A stretch of DNA of 17,479 nucleotides from the NCBI GenBank assembly GCA_910587635.1, contig CAJUNB010000032.1, forward strand, positions 1 through 17,479, written 5' to 3'. The notes below the pieces were generated by a model. That model was not told the DNA's origin. It saw only the letters and a program-made list of their open reading frames with translations, and did no database searches. Source of the stretch: an uncultured Lachnospiraceae bacterium (GTDB lineage: Bacteria > Bacillota > Clostridia > Lachnospirales > Lachnospiraceae). A program made the position numbers and the translations under genes. This document shows positions 1 through 7,054 of the stretch, piece after piece (the first letter of the stretch is position 1; every line of letters starts with the position of its first letter).

Positions 1-45
1 ATAACATTGGAGGTTTTTTACTGTAAGCTAAAGCAGCTGTTATCA

Positions 46-62
46 CACCTGCATAGCAGGTG
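46..62. repeat. Short perfect hairpin (7-bp stem, 3-nt loop)
   Basis: CACCTGC and GCAGGTG flank ATA, followed on the plus strand by a T-rich stretch. It could be the terminator of a plus-strand gene lying left of the window. It could also be an end hairpin of an IS200/IS605-type element, since these carry small imperfect hairpins at their ends. No coding sequence is visible in 1-180, so neither can be decided here. Confidence 0.4.
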
Positions 63-70
63 GTTTATTT

Positions 71-122
71 GTTTACCGATATTTCCATTTTTCGGAACTC
101 GAAAAACTCCATATCGGTAAAC
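71..122. repeat. Nested inverted repeat
   Basis: A perfect 12-bp outer inverted repeat (GTTTACCGATAT at 71-82 and its complement at 111-122) encloses a second inverted repeat (TTTTTCG at 88-94 with CGAAAAA at 100-106). The whole block can form one long hairpin with an internal bubble. It has no T-tract, so it is not a standard terminator. It lies downstream of the GH18 gene terminator, in a segment without genes. Confidence 0.6.
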
Positions 123-145
123 AGGCCCTTGGCCTAACCAACAAA

Positions 146-172
146 AGGGCACTTCCACTCAGGAAGTGCCCT
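146..172 (-). terminator. Intrinsic terminator of the GH18 gene
   Basis: A perfect 11-bp stem (AGGGCACTTCC with GGAAGTGCCCT) has a 5-nt loop. Read on the minus strand it is followed by TTTTGTT. It lies just past the GH18 stop codon at 181. Confidence 0.85.
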
Positions 173-180
173 GCACAATT

Positions 181-1881
181 CTATTTCTGCAGATAGGCAT
201 CTATCACGTTCCAAATGGATGGCCGCTCAAAGCCCAGCTTCCACGCTCCCACACCTGCCAGATTATAATTTGCCATTACATTTAACTTCACTTCTATAGA
301 CTGTTCATCCTCCAGCCACACCTGATATAATACATTATCTTCTTCAAATTCCGCATAATTCTGACATGTCGTCTCATCCCATGAAGCTGTAACTCCGTGT
401 TCCGAAAGAAACCTTTCAGCGGAATCCATTCCCACTGCGTCACTGGTCACCTGTCCGCCACTGCTCTTCCACACTCTTGTGTAAAAAGGCACTGCATTGA
501 TGACCTTTTCTGCCGGCACTTCCTCCAGTGTCAACTGGATACCTTTTTCCACAAAGTCAATGGAAGCCACACTCCCGGCAACACCGCCCCCTGACCAATG
601 CTCATCATATCCCATGATAATGACATAATCTGCTACAATTCCTTGTTCCTCTCTTCCATAAAATCCCGTATTTCCGACAGGAACATAATTATCCACTGAA
701 AGAACAAGTCCGCTAGTGCGGCAGGCAATGGAAAGTTCTCTGATAAACTGTACGAAATGCTCTCCTGTCTCCTCACTGAGCTGCTCGAAATCCACATTGA
801 TACCATCCAGGCCACAGGTCGCAGCCGCCTGCATTAACCCCTCTATCAGGTGGGTACGATTCGACGTAGAAGACAGTACACTGTGAGTATCTTCTTTTGT
901 CTGAAACCCCTCTGCGTTAAAGTTATCTATTACGCCCCACACTTCCAGCCCCAGCTGATGTGCCTGTGCCACGTAATCCACAGAAGAAATATTTGTAAAA
1001 TTACCCTGATTATCATTCAGGGAAAACCAGGTAGGAGAGATCGTGTTCAGCCCATGCGTCCCTGCCACAGCATCTGTCAAAGTGGCATTTGCTGTCTGAG
1101 TCATCACCTGATGCCATACCATATTGATTTTATAGTCTTTGGTAATGTTCGTATAGACCGGCTCTTCATAATCTGTCACAGCTTCCATCGTTTCTGTACG
1201 GACACTTCCAAGTCTCTTATTCTCTACATAGCCAATGATGCCATCTGTTTTTACCTTTGTCCACGTATCCATCTCTTCCAGCACAATAAGCTGTCTGCCC
1301 TGTTCCACATCAGTCAGGATTTCGCTTTTTACCCCTCCCTGATATCGGATCTGTGTATCTTTTGTCACTTCTGCGAGATTTTGTTCTCCCCATTGCGTAT
1401 ATACTTGCATACGCCTTGGCTCCGTAAATACTTCATAAGAGAAATTTGTAAATTTCTTGACATATTCTGCTGCAATATACAATGATCCGTTTTCATATCT
1501 GGAAATCATATATCCCGCATCCTGTGCTTCTCCATTTTGGGCAAATTCTGTGCTGCCTATATTGGTACGATAAATGCTGTCCGGCGTTGTATAAAGAAGC
1601 AATTCTTCTCTGCTGTCCTCGTAAAAACGTGTATTAAAATAAGAATGTACTGTATTGATGGAAAAATAATAAATTCCATCTACAAAAAGTGCCTTGTCTT
1701 CCAGAATTTCATCCTGGAGAACAATTGCTGTTTCAATCCCGTTGCTTACTTTAAAATATTCATCCAAGTCTGCTCTTTCTTTGGAATATGAATATTTTTC
1801 TACCAATTTCATTCCAAGACTGATTGCAATTATCGTAAAAATAAGGACAATTGCAACGAATACCGGAATTACTTTTTTCAT
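181..1881 (-). CDS. Membrane-anchored GH18 glycoside hydrolase with SH3 domain
   Basis: This 566-residue protein probably cleaves N-acetylglucosamine-containing glycan, most likely peptidoglycan, at the outer cell surface. Residues 2-25 are a hydrophobic anchor with a KK start. About 30-165 is an unassigned extracellular region. About 173-228 looks like a bacterial SH3 domain (GRQLIVLEEMDTWTKV, then GIIGYV). About 251-563 is the GH18 barrel. The catalytic signature reads LDGINVDFE, with the proton-donor Glu at 366; one Asp of the usual DGxDxDxE pattern is Asn, as I recall also from spore-cortex SleL/YaaH-type members. I chose the ATG at 1881 because GGAG sits five bases upstream; a longer frame to 1932 has no such site and would put charged residues before the anchor. 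It is probably monocistronic, ending in a strong terminator. A cell-wall or spore role is inference. Confidence 0.88.
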   Translation of the reverse strand: MKKVIPVFVAIVLIFTIIAISLGMKLVEKYSYSKERADLDEYFKVSNGIETAIVLQDEILEDKALFVDGIYYFSINTVHSYFNTRFYEDSREELLLYTTPDSIYRTNIGSTEFAQNGEAQDAGYMISRYENGSLYIAAEYVKKFTNFSYEVFTEPRRMQVYTQWGEQNLAEVTKDTQIRYQGGVKSEILTDVEQGRQLIVLEEMDTWTKVKTDGIIGYVENKRLGSVRTETMEAVTDYEEPVYTNITKDYKINMVWHQVMTQTANATLTDAVAGTHGLNTISPTWFSLNDNQGNFTNISSVDYVAQAHQLGLEVWGVIDNFNAEGFQTKEDTHSVLSSTSNRTHLIEGLMQAAATCGLDGINVDFEQLSEETGEHFVQFIRELSIACRTSGLVLSVDNYVPVGNTGFYGREEQGIVADYVIIMGYDEHWSGGGVAGSVASIDFVEKGIQLTLEEVPAEKVINAVPFYTRVWKSSGGQVTSDAVGMDSAERFLSEHGVTASWDETTCQNYAEFEEDNVLYQVWLEDEQSIEVKLNVMANYNLAGVGAWKLGFERPSIWNVIDAYLQK

Positions 1882-2039
1882 TGTTTCTCCAGCTCCTTTC
1901 CAATCGTCCCCATTATACCAGACTATTTTCATACCGTCATTACCAATTTTGACGTTTTTTGTATTTTTCTAGGATATCACTTTGTTTGTCAGCGTAAAGG
2001 CTCCCGTTTTCCGTTTCCCTTTCGTGGTATCCTTCCAGA

Positions 2040-2255
2040 TCAGGTCTGTCTTACTCTGTCGTAACGAAGCTGCGTGAGTTTTCCATCCTGATTTACGATA
2101 TAATCCGGCATATAAACAGCTTCTTCATTGACACAGCATGCCCATGCCAGCTCTTCTGCAGACACTTGTCTGCCGTCAAGATATAAATCCGCACCTTCTT
2201 TTACGATTTTCTCCAGACGCTCCTTCATATTGTCCAGTACATCTTTCTGAAACAC
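2040..2255 (-). CDS. Small hypothetical protein (71 aa)
   Basis: I do not recognise this family. The protein is soluble and charged, with a predicted amphipathic N-terminal helix (residues 5-20, DVLDNMKERLEKIVKE), a CC pair at 40-41, and a C-terminal part rich in Tyr, Asp and Arg. The start is a GTG preceded by AGGAGGG six bases away, a strong ribosome binding site that supports real translation. An ATG four bases further upstream is in another frame and hits a stop quickly. The next Met in frame is residue 10. It lies on the same strand as the GH18 gene, 158 bases upstream of that start, with no obvious terminator between, so co-transcription is possible. Confidence 0.6.
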   Translation of the reverse strand: MFQKDVLDNMKERLEKIVKEGADLYLDGRQVSAEELAWACCVNEEAVYMPDYIVNQDGKLTQLRYDRVRQT

Positions 2256-2465
2256 ACATAATCCCTCCTTTTCATCTCTATTTGAAAATCCACTAAGACC
2301 TGGAATTTCTGTGGTATATCCGATTCCTTTGGATTTTCATAAAAATTTACGACAAAAATGGTGTGAAAACAGTTCTGAAGAGATGCAGGGACGTGTATTA
2401 TGACATAAAATAAATGGAATACTACTTGTGATAATTTTGAATTATAACATTAAGAAAATAAGTGG

Positions 2466-2639
2466 AAAATTCTGATGCTCTGTGCAGACACATAAGCTTA
2501 TAAGACTTCCTCTGCCCTGCAGAGGTCTGTTGATGAAACTTTCCGTTCCAAGACTTAATGCAAGATAGGCAAATCATATGCCCAATGACCTGTAGATACC
2601 ATGCCCCCTTCCAGCTACTGATTGTCCGAAAGCATCTCT
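2466..2639 (-). ncRNA. Candidate structured RNA, possibly 6S-like
   Basis: A strong minus-strand promoter lies just upstream (TTGTAC at 2669-2674, 17-bp spacer, TATAAT at 2646-2651). The predicted transcript of about 175 nt has complementary ends: GATGCT plus CGGACA near the 5' end pair with TGTCTG plus AGCATC near the 3' end, split by a small internal loop. Inside are a hairpin CCTCTGC-AGG-GCAGAGG flanked by GAC/GTC, and an apical arm built from CATGGTA with TATCTTG. The 3' side runs into a U-rich stretch (GAATTTTCC). No open frame with a ribosome binding site is present. Size and closing stem are compatible with 6S RNA, but the several internal hairpins are not typical, so the class is open. 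It could also be a long leader of the 71-residue gene. Confidence 0.45.
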
Positions 2640-2645
2640 GGATCT

Positions 2646-2674
2646 ATTATAGCGTAAAGTTTTCTTTCGTACAA
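2646..2674 (-). promoter_or_regulatory. Sigma-A promoter of the candidate RNA
   Basis: TTGTAC, exactly 17 bases, then TATAAT on the minus strand. The predicted start point is near 2639, right at the base of the closing stem of the candidate RNA. Confidence 0.65.
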
Positions 2675-2723
2675 GTTTTTTTCTGGATTTATAAAAAATT
2701 TAGATTTCTGTAAAATACTTCTA

Positions 2724-2750
2724 TTGACGAGACGATTCAATAAGTATAAT
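2724..2750 (+). promoter_or_regulatory. Possible mecA promoter
   Basis: TTGACG at 2724-2729 and TATAAT at 2745-2750 are only 15 bases apart. Using TAATAT at 2747-2752 gives a 17-base spacer. The region 2690-2830 is very AT-rich and has a second TATAAT closer to the gene, so more than one start is possible. The resulting leader would be over 100 nt. Confidence 0.4.
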
Positions 2751-2877
2751 ATACAAATAGCATATTATTATTAATATATTTTCTGTATATATATGTTATA
2801 ATTTTGATTTATAATTTTTTATGTTATAAGTTCCAAGAGGGCTGTAAACATATTATGTTTATAAAGGAAGTGATACT

Positions 2878-3675
2878 ATGAAAATCGAAAAAGTTAATGA
2901 TCATCAGATTCGCTGTACTTTGACGAAAGCTGATCTGATCGATAGAGAATTAAAGATCAGTGAACTGGCATACGGTACAGAAAAAGCAAAAAATCTGTTT
3001 CGTGATATGATGCAGCAGGCTTCTTTTGAATGTGGATTTGAAGCAGAAAATATTCCCCTGATGATCGAAGCCATTCCTTTAAATTCGGAATGTATTATAC
3101 TCATTATTACAAAGGTAGAAGATCCTGAAGAACTGGATACACGTTTTTCCAAATTTGCACCTTCTGTACACGATTCTGATGAAGAGTCCTCAGAAGAATC
3201 ATCTGAAAATTATTATGAAGGAGCAGATGACGTTCTCGATTTATTTAAGAAAATTCATGAAAATAAGATCAAGGAAACGCAAGATGCAGAAACTACAGGC
3301 AATCTGTCTTTAAATGATCTTACAAATTCTCTGGCACAAGCGCCGGAGGCTGACCAGTCTACTACTCCTGCGCAAGATAAAGAATTGATAACTGTATTTT
3401 CTTTTCCTCGTTTGAGTGAGCTGACCCGTCTGGCACATGTACTGAAAAATTATTATAACGGTTCCAATTCCTTATATAAGAACGAAGACAATGGGCGCTA
3501 TTCTCTCATTATTTGTAAAGGCGGTCATACTCCAGAGGAATTTAACAAAGTCTGCAACATCATTTCAGAATATGGCAGACCGGAAAGATATTCCGCTGCG
3601 GCAGAAGCGTACCTAAATGAACACTGTCAGCTGTTTATTTCTGATAATGCGCTTCAGTCACTCGCGTTAATTTAA
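2878..3675 (+). CDS. mecA: MecA-family adaptor protein for ClpC
   Basis: MecA proteins deliver substrates to the ClpC unfoldase for degradation by ClpP and help assemble ClpC; in Bacillus the classic substrate is ComK. This 265-residue copy has the family layout. There is an N-terminal substrate-binding domain (1-80, starting MKIEKVNDHQIRCTLT), an acidic Ser/Glu-rich linker (about 95-165, with DSDEESSEESSENYYEG), and a C-terminal ClpC-binding domain (168-265, starting at KELITVFSFPRLSELTRLA). The start ATG has GGAAGTG upstream. It stands alone, with AT-rich promoter DNA before it and a strong terminator after it. Length is slightly above the usual 220-240 residues, owing to the linker. The substrates in this organism cannot be told from the sequence. 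Confidence 0.9.
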   Translation: MKIEKVNDHQIRCTLTKADLIDRELKISELAYGTEKAKNLFRDMMQQASFECGFEAENIPLMIEAIPLNSECIILIITKVEDPEELDTRFSKFAPSVHDSDEESSEESSENYYEGADDVLDLFKKIHENKIKETQDAETTGNLSLNDLTNSLAQAPEADQSTTPAQDKELITVFSFPRLSELTRLAHVLKNYYNGSNSLYKNEDNGRYSLIICKGGHTPEEFNKVCNIISEYGRPERYSAAAEAYLNEHCQLFISDNALQSLALI

Positions 3676-3761
3676 GTTCTGTGAAAATGAATCGTCTTTG
3701 TACCATGTGCGAACAGATTGTATTATGACTAACTTCCATTCTGCATTACCTATATGAGCAA

Positions 3762-3795
3762 AAAAAGCCCCGGAATTTTTATGCCGGGGCTTTTT
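3762..3795. terminator. Bidirectional terminator between mecA and the DUF1858 gene
   Basis: AAAAAGCCCCGG pairs perfectly with CCGGGGCTTTTT (12 bp) around a 10-nt loop. The A-tract on one side and T-tract on the other make it work for both converging genes. Confidence 0.92.
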
Positions 3796-3821
3796 CAAAA
3801 TCACATCAGTGTCTTTTCATC

Positions 3822-4016
3822 CTATCCCAATGCTTCAATCTTTTTCATAAGATCATCTGCATCCATCCCATGAACCATAGCAGCTTCCTCCAGTGTCTCT
3901 CCCTGAGCGGAAGGGCATCCAAGGCAATGCATGCCTGCTTCCATTAAAATGGGAGCCACTTTAGGATTTGCCTGAAGTATTTCTCCGATTGTCATGTCTT
4001 TCGTAATTCCTGCCAT
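3822..4016 (-). CDS. DUF1858-domain protein with CxxC (64 aa)
   Basis: The sequence fits the small DUF1858 family: an N-terminal MTIGEILQ segment, then a helix ending in GMHCLGCPSAQGETLEEAA, then a helical end (DADDLMKKIEALG). The two cysteines (31 and 34) form a CxxC that is typical of the family and may bind metal or act in redox chemistry; the function is not established. The ATG at 4016 is preceded by AGGAGGT at good spacing. It runs away from the pyruvate formate-lyase gene, the two being separated by a repeat element. It ends at the terminator shared with mecA. A link to the anaerobic enzymes next door is only suggested by position. Confidence 0.85.
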   Translation of the reverse strand: MAGITKDMTIGEILQANPKVAPILMEAGMHCLGCPSAQGETLEEAAMVHGMDADDLMKKIEALG

Positions 4017-4034
4017 TTTAATTACCTCCTGTGA

Positions 4035-4289
4035 ATTATAATATGTTCATCTCGCAGTGCAAGTTCAGGCAGAGGCTTCACCTGCTGCGGGCCCCTCCTC
4101 AGGTCATATCTCACGGGCTTCGCACTGCTGGCTTTCCTGCAGGCTTCGCAGTGCCCGTTCGGAAGCTTCGCTTCCTCTCTCACGGGCTTCGCCCTATGCT
4201 CGCTCGTATCTGTACCAAAAATATGCAAGCATATTTTTGGTACAGCCACTCACTCGCGCACTGCTCATTGCTTTCGTGGACATTATAAT
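4035..4289. repeat. GC-rich palindromic repeat element, possibly a MITE-like insertion
   Basis: About 240 bp of GC-rich DNA, unlike the AT-rich spacers around it, is bracketed by the 8-bp direct repeat ATTATAAT (4035-4042 and 4282-4289; the word is also its own complement). Inside are several small hairpins built on TTCG turns, such as GGAAGC-TTC-GCTTCC, two copies of CACGGGCTTCGC (about 4112 and 4181), and inverted copies of GCAGTGC near both ends. A 34-bp near-perfect palindrome occupies 4211-4244. Overlapping open frames across it on both strands lack ribosome binding sites and codon logic, so I do not call genes. A 15-base word is shared with the spacer after the 23S gene. Confidence 0.6.
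4211..4244. repeat. 34-bp palindrome with 16-bp perfect arms
   Basis: TGTACCAAAAATATGC (4211-4226) is followed by AA and then its exact complement (4229-4244). It lies inside the GC-rich repeat element. A two-base loop is too tight for a normal RNA hairpin, so a four-base loop or a DNA-level role is likelier. Confidence 0.85.
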
Positions 4290-4361
4290 ACTTTAACCAG
4301 GGAATAGCAAGTTATCCACGTTTTTCACAAATTTTTATAAAAATTTTACAATATTTATGGG

Positions 4362-4373
4362 TTTGTATACAAA
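4362..4373. promoter_or_regulatory. Candidate operator upstream of the PFL promoter
   Basis: TTTGTATACAAA is a perfect 12-bp palindrome, 18 bases upstream of the -35 element of the PFL promoter. The GT-AC core resembles operators bound by GntR-family repressors. No Rex- or FNR-type site is clear in this spacer. No matching regulator gene is in the window. Confidence 0.35.
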
Positions 4374-4391
4374 AAAATACATCCTCCATTC

Positions 4392-4421
4392 TTGACGTTT
4401 CAGTGCTCTAACACTTATAAT
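4392..4421 (+). promoter_or_regulatory. Promoter of the PFL operon
   Basis: TTGACG at 4392-4397, an 18-base spacer, and TATAAT at 4416-4421. This predicts a short leader of about 50 nt ending in AGGAGG before the PFL start codon. Confidence 0.7.
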
Positions 4422-4481
4422 ATTTTCATGACACAACATCACTTTTATATGAATAAATAATTTAATAGGAGGCTATTCAAA

Positions 4482-6521
4482 ATGAGACCAGAATGGACAG
4501 ATTTTGTAGGCGGAAAATGGGATAATGAAGTCAATGTCCGTGACTTCATCCAGAGGAACTATACTCCTTATGAGGGAGATGAATCCTTCCTGGCAGGCCC
4601 TACGCAGGCAACAAATGATCTGTGGGCACAGGTACTTGATCTGCAGAAAAAAGAACGTGAAGCAGGCGGCGTTCTTGATATGGACACAAAGGTAGTTTCT
4701 ACCATTACTTCTCATGGTCCTGGATATCTGGACAAGAGCAAGGAAAAAATCGTCGGTTTCCAGACAGACAAACCTTTCAAACGTTCTCTGCAGCCTTACG
4801 GCGGCATCAGAATGGCTGAAAAAGCTTGCTCTGACAATGGATATGAAGTTGATCCTGAGATCAGCGAGTTCTTCTCCACACATAGAAAGACACACAATGC
4901 AGGCTGCTTTGACGCTTACAATCAGGAGATGAGAGCTTGCCGGTCTTCCCATATCATCACAGGTCTTCCTGATGCTTATGGACGCGGACGTATTATCGGC
5001 GACTACAGACGTGTGGCTCTGTACGGTATTGATTACCTGATCGAAGACAAACAGGCGCAGAAAGATTCTACCGGCCGTGTTATGACAGACGATGTTATCC
5101 GTCTTCGTGAAGAGCTTTCCGAGCAGATGGTAGCTCTTAAGTTAATGAAAGAAATGGCTGCTTCCTATGGCTGCGATATTTCCAAACCTGCTACAAACGT
5201 ACAGGAAGCTATCCAGGCTGTATACTTCGGTTATCTTTGCGCAGTAAAAGAGCAGAATGGTGCCGCTATGTCCCTGGGACGTACTTCCACATTCCTTGAT
5301 TGCTATGCACAGAGAGATTTAAAGAACGGTACATTTACAGAAGAAGAAATTCAGGAGTTTATTGATCATTTCATTATGAAGCTGCGTCTTATCAAATTCG
5401 CTCGTACACCTGAGTACAACCAGATTTTCGCAGGCGACCCGGTATGGGTAACAGAGTCTCTGGCAGGCGTTGGCGTTGACGGACGTCACATGGTAACAAA
5501 GATGAGCTTCCGTTATCTGCATACACTGGAGAACCTTGGTGCCAGCCCGGAACCCAACTTGACAGTTCTCTGGTCTACAAGACTTCCTGAAAACTTCAAG
5601 AAATACTGTGCTAAGATTTCCATTACGACATCTTCTATCCAGTACGAGAACGATGATCTGATGAGAGTAACACATGGCGATGATTACGGTATCGCATGCT
5701 GCGTATCTTCTATGGTAATCGGCAAAGAAATGCAGTTCTTCGGTGCACGTGCTAACCTCGCTAAATGTCTGCTGTACGCATTGAACGGCGGTGTTGACGA
5801 AGTGACAAAGAAACAGGTTGGTCCGAAATATCGTCCTGTAACTGGCGATGTACTTGATTATGACGATGTATTTGACAAATTCATGGATATGATGGAGTGG
5901 CAGGCAGATGTCTATGTAAATACACTGAACATCATCCATTACATGCATGACAAATATTGCTATGAAAGAGCAGAGATGGCTCTTCATGACAGAGATGTAA
6001 AACGGTATTTTGCAACGGGTGTTGCAGGTCTTTCCATCGTTGCCGACTCTCTTTCCGCAATCAAATATGCTAAAGTAGAAGTTGTTCGTGATGATGACGG
6101 CGTTATCGTTGACTTCAAGACAACTGGCGATTTCCCGAAATACGGCAATGACGATGACCGTGTTGACCTGATCGCGCAGAACGTTGTTCACAGATTCATG
6201 ACTGCAATCAGAAGACATCACACATACAGAAATGGTGTTCCTACCACATCTATCCTTACCATTACCTCTAACGTAACTTATGGTAAGGCCACAGGAAATA
6301 CGCCTGATGGACGTAAGAAAGGACAGCCGTTTGCACCTGGCGCTAACCCGATGCACGGACGTGATACTCACGGTGCAGTGGCATCTCTGTCTTCTGTATC
6401 CAAACTTCCGTTCAAAGATGCACAGGATGGTATTTCCAATACCTTTACGATTATTCCTGGTGCACTTGGAAAAGAAGATCAGGTATTCTCAGGCGATATT
6501 GAAATTGATCTTAGCAAATAA
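4482..6521 (+). CDS. pflB: Pyruvate formate-lyase large subunit lacking the glycyl radical domain
   Basis: PFL converts pyruvate and CoA to acetyl-CoA and formate under anaerobic conditions. This 679-residue protein matches the PflB barrel from start (DFVGGKWDNEVNVRDFIQ) to finish. It has the adjacent active-site cysteines Cys406-Cys407 (IACCVSS; Cys418-Cys419 in Escherichia coli) and FGARANLAK with the substrate-binding Arg423 (435 in E. coli). It stops about 80 residues short of the usual 760: after PGALGKED, where E. coli PflB continues into its glycyl radical domain, it ends with a unique tail (QVFSGDIEIDLSK). It therefore has no radical glycine and cannot act alone by the known mechanism. 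The missing domain is encoded at 6792. The start has AGGAGG eight bases upstream. The next gene follows after 35 bases. Confidence 0.96.
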   Translation: MRPEWTDFVGGKWDNEVNVRDFIQRNYTPYEGDESFLAGPTQATNDLWAQVLDLQKKEREAGGVLDMDTKVVSTITSHGPGYLDKSKEKIVGFQTDKPFKRSLQPYGGIRMAEKACSDNGYEVDPEISEFFSTHRKTHNAGCFDAYNQEMRACRSSHIITGLPDAYGRGRIIGDYRRVALYGIDYLIEDKQAQKDSTGRVMTDDVIRLREELSEQMVALKLMKEMAASYGCDISKPATNVQEAIQAVYFGYLCAVKEQNGAAMSLGRTSTFLDCYAQRDLKNGTFTEEEIQEFIDHFIMKLRLIKFARTPEYNQIFAGDPVWVTESLAGVGVDGRHMVTKMSFRYLHTLENLGASPEPNLTVLWSTRLPENFKKYCAKISITTSSIQYENDDLMRVTHGDDYGIACCVSSMVIGKEMQFFGARANLAKCLLYALNGGVDEVTKKQVGPKYRPVTGDVLDYDDVFDKFMDMMEWQADVYVNTLNIIHYMHDKYCYERAEMALHDRDVKRYFATGVAGLSIVADSLSAIKYAKVEVVRDDDGVIVDFKTTGDFPKYGNDDDRVDLIAQNVVHRFMTAIRRHHTYRNGVPTTSILTITSNVTYGKATGNTPDGRKKGQPFAPGANPMHGRDTHGAVASLSSVSKLPFKDAQDGISNTFTIIPGALGKEDQVFSGDIEIDLSK

Positions 6522-6556
6522 TAAAAAAGACTTTCATTGGCAGGGAGGTTATTGCA

Positions 6557-6757
6557 ATGGATGATAAGAGAGTTGAAGATCTTGTAAAAATGCTGGATGC
6601 TGGCATGGCTATGGGTGTAGGGCATGTAAATGTTGACACAGATCTCACAAATGAAGAAACAGCTACGGTTCAGACAATGGGATGCACCGATTGTTCCAGA
6701 ACACCGTTGGCATGCAGTGTACCTACCCTGCAGCAGGGTCTTGATGATTATCAATAA
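6557..6757 (+). CDS. Small Cys-cluster protein between the PFL subunits (66 aa)
   Basis: This gene has its own GGAGGT ribosome binding site and lies between the two parts of the split PFL. Residues 6-27 (VEDLVKMLDAGMAMG...GHVNVD) resemble the start of the glycyl radical protein encoded next (VDNLVSLLDGYATKGG.HLNVN): I count 9 identities in 22 aligned positions. The second half is different. It has no RVSGY motif and instead carries Cys43, Cys46 and Cys53 in MGCTDCSRTPLAC, then a short tail. It may be a third subunit or chaperone that binds the large subunit where the radical domain docks, with the cysteines serving as a redox or metal site. That is inference; I know of no named family for it. 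Confidence 0.85.
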   Translation: MDDKRVEDLVKMLDAGMAMGVGHVNVDTDLTNEETATVQTMGCTDCSRTPLACSVPTLQQGLDDYQ

Positions 6758-6791
6758 TCAAATAACAATAATATTAAAGGAGGAATTCACA

Positions 6792-7034
6792 ATGGCAGTA
6801 AATGCAGCACAAGTTGACAATTTAGTCTCTTTATTAGATGGTTATGCAACAAAAGGTGGACATCACCTGAATGTAAATGTATTAAACAGAGATATGTTAT
6901 TGGATGCTCAGAAACATCCTGAGAACTATCCTCAGCTGACAATCCGCGTTTCCGGATATGCAGTTAACTTCATCAAATTAACTCCGGAACAGCAGGCAGA
7001 TGTTATCTCTCGTACATTCCATGAGAGCATCTAA
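6792..7034 (+). CDS. Free-standing glycyl radical subunit of PFL (80 aa)
   Basis: The protein is the C-terminal domain of PFL on its own. Residues 8-80 align nearly throughout with the last 73 residues of E. coli PflB, including LNVNV.NR.MLLDA, YPQLTIRVSGYAV and the terminal EQQADVISRTF. Gly55 in RVSGYAV is the residue that should carry the radical after activation by PflA. It resembles the stress protein YfiD/GrcA, which supplies a spare radical domain to oxygen-cleaved PFL, but lacks its longer N-terminal part. Here it must be the normal partner, since the large subunit ends before this domain. The start ATG follows AAAGGAGG at good spacing. A terminator follows 20 bases after the stop, which ends the three-gene unit. 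Confidence 0.95.
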   Translation: MAVNAAQVDNLVSLLDGYATKGGHHLNVNVLNRDMLLDAQKHPENYPQLTIRVSGYAVNFIKLTPEQQADVISRTFHESI

Positions 7035-7054
7035 TCACTGAAACATCAGTTGAC

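Noticed and set aside
850..1485. 211-residue plus-strand open frame opposite the GH18 gene
   Set aside because: It is antisense to a well-supported gene, rich in Cys, His and Ile as expected of a shadow frame, and has no ribosome binding site.
4022..4296. Overlapping open frames on both strands in the GC-rich spacer
   Set aside because: They arise from the hairpin-rich repeat element, have low-complexity translations and lack ribosome binding sites.
5319..6371. 350-residue minus-strand open frame opposite pflB
   Set aside because: It mirrors the strongly biased codons of pflB. No recognisable domain, no plausible start site.
4482..6521. Frameshift or premature stop explaining the short PFL
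   Set aside because: The radical domain lies past a whole separate gene, with its own ribosome binding site and Met start, so one or two base errors cannot restore a normal chain.
6630..7034. 134-residue frame covering the glycyl radical protein
   Set aside because: The first 54 codons are out of frame with the real 66-residue gene and untranslated spacer. The strong ribosome binding site and family alignment put the start at 6792.
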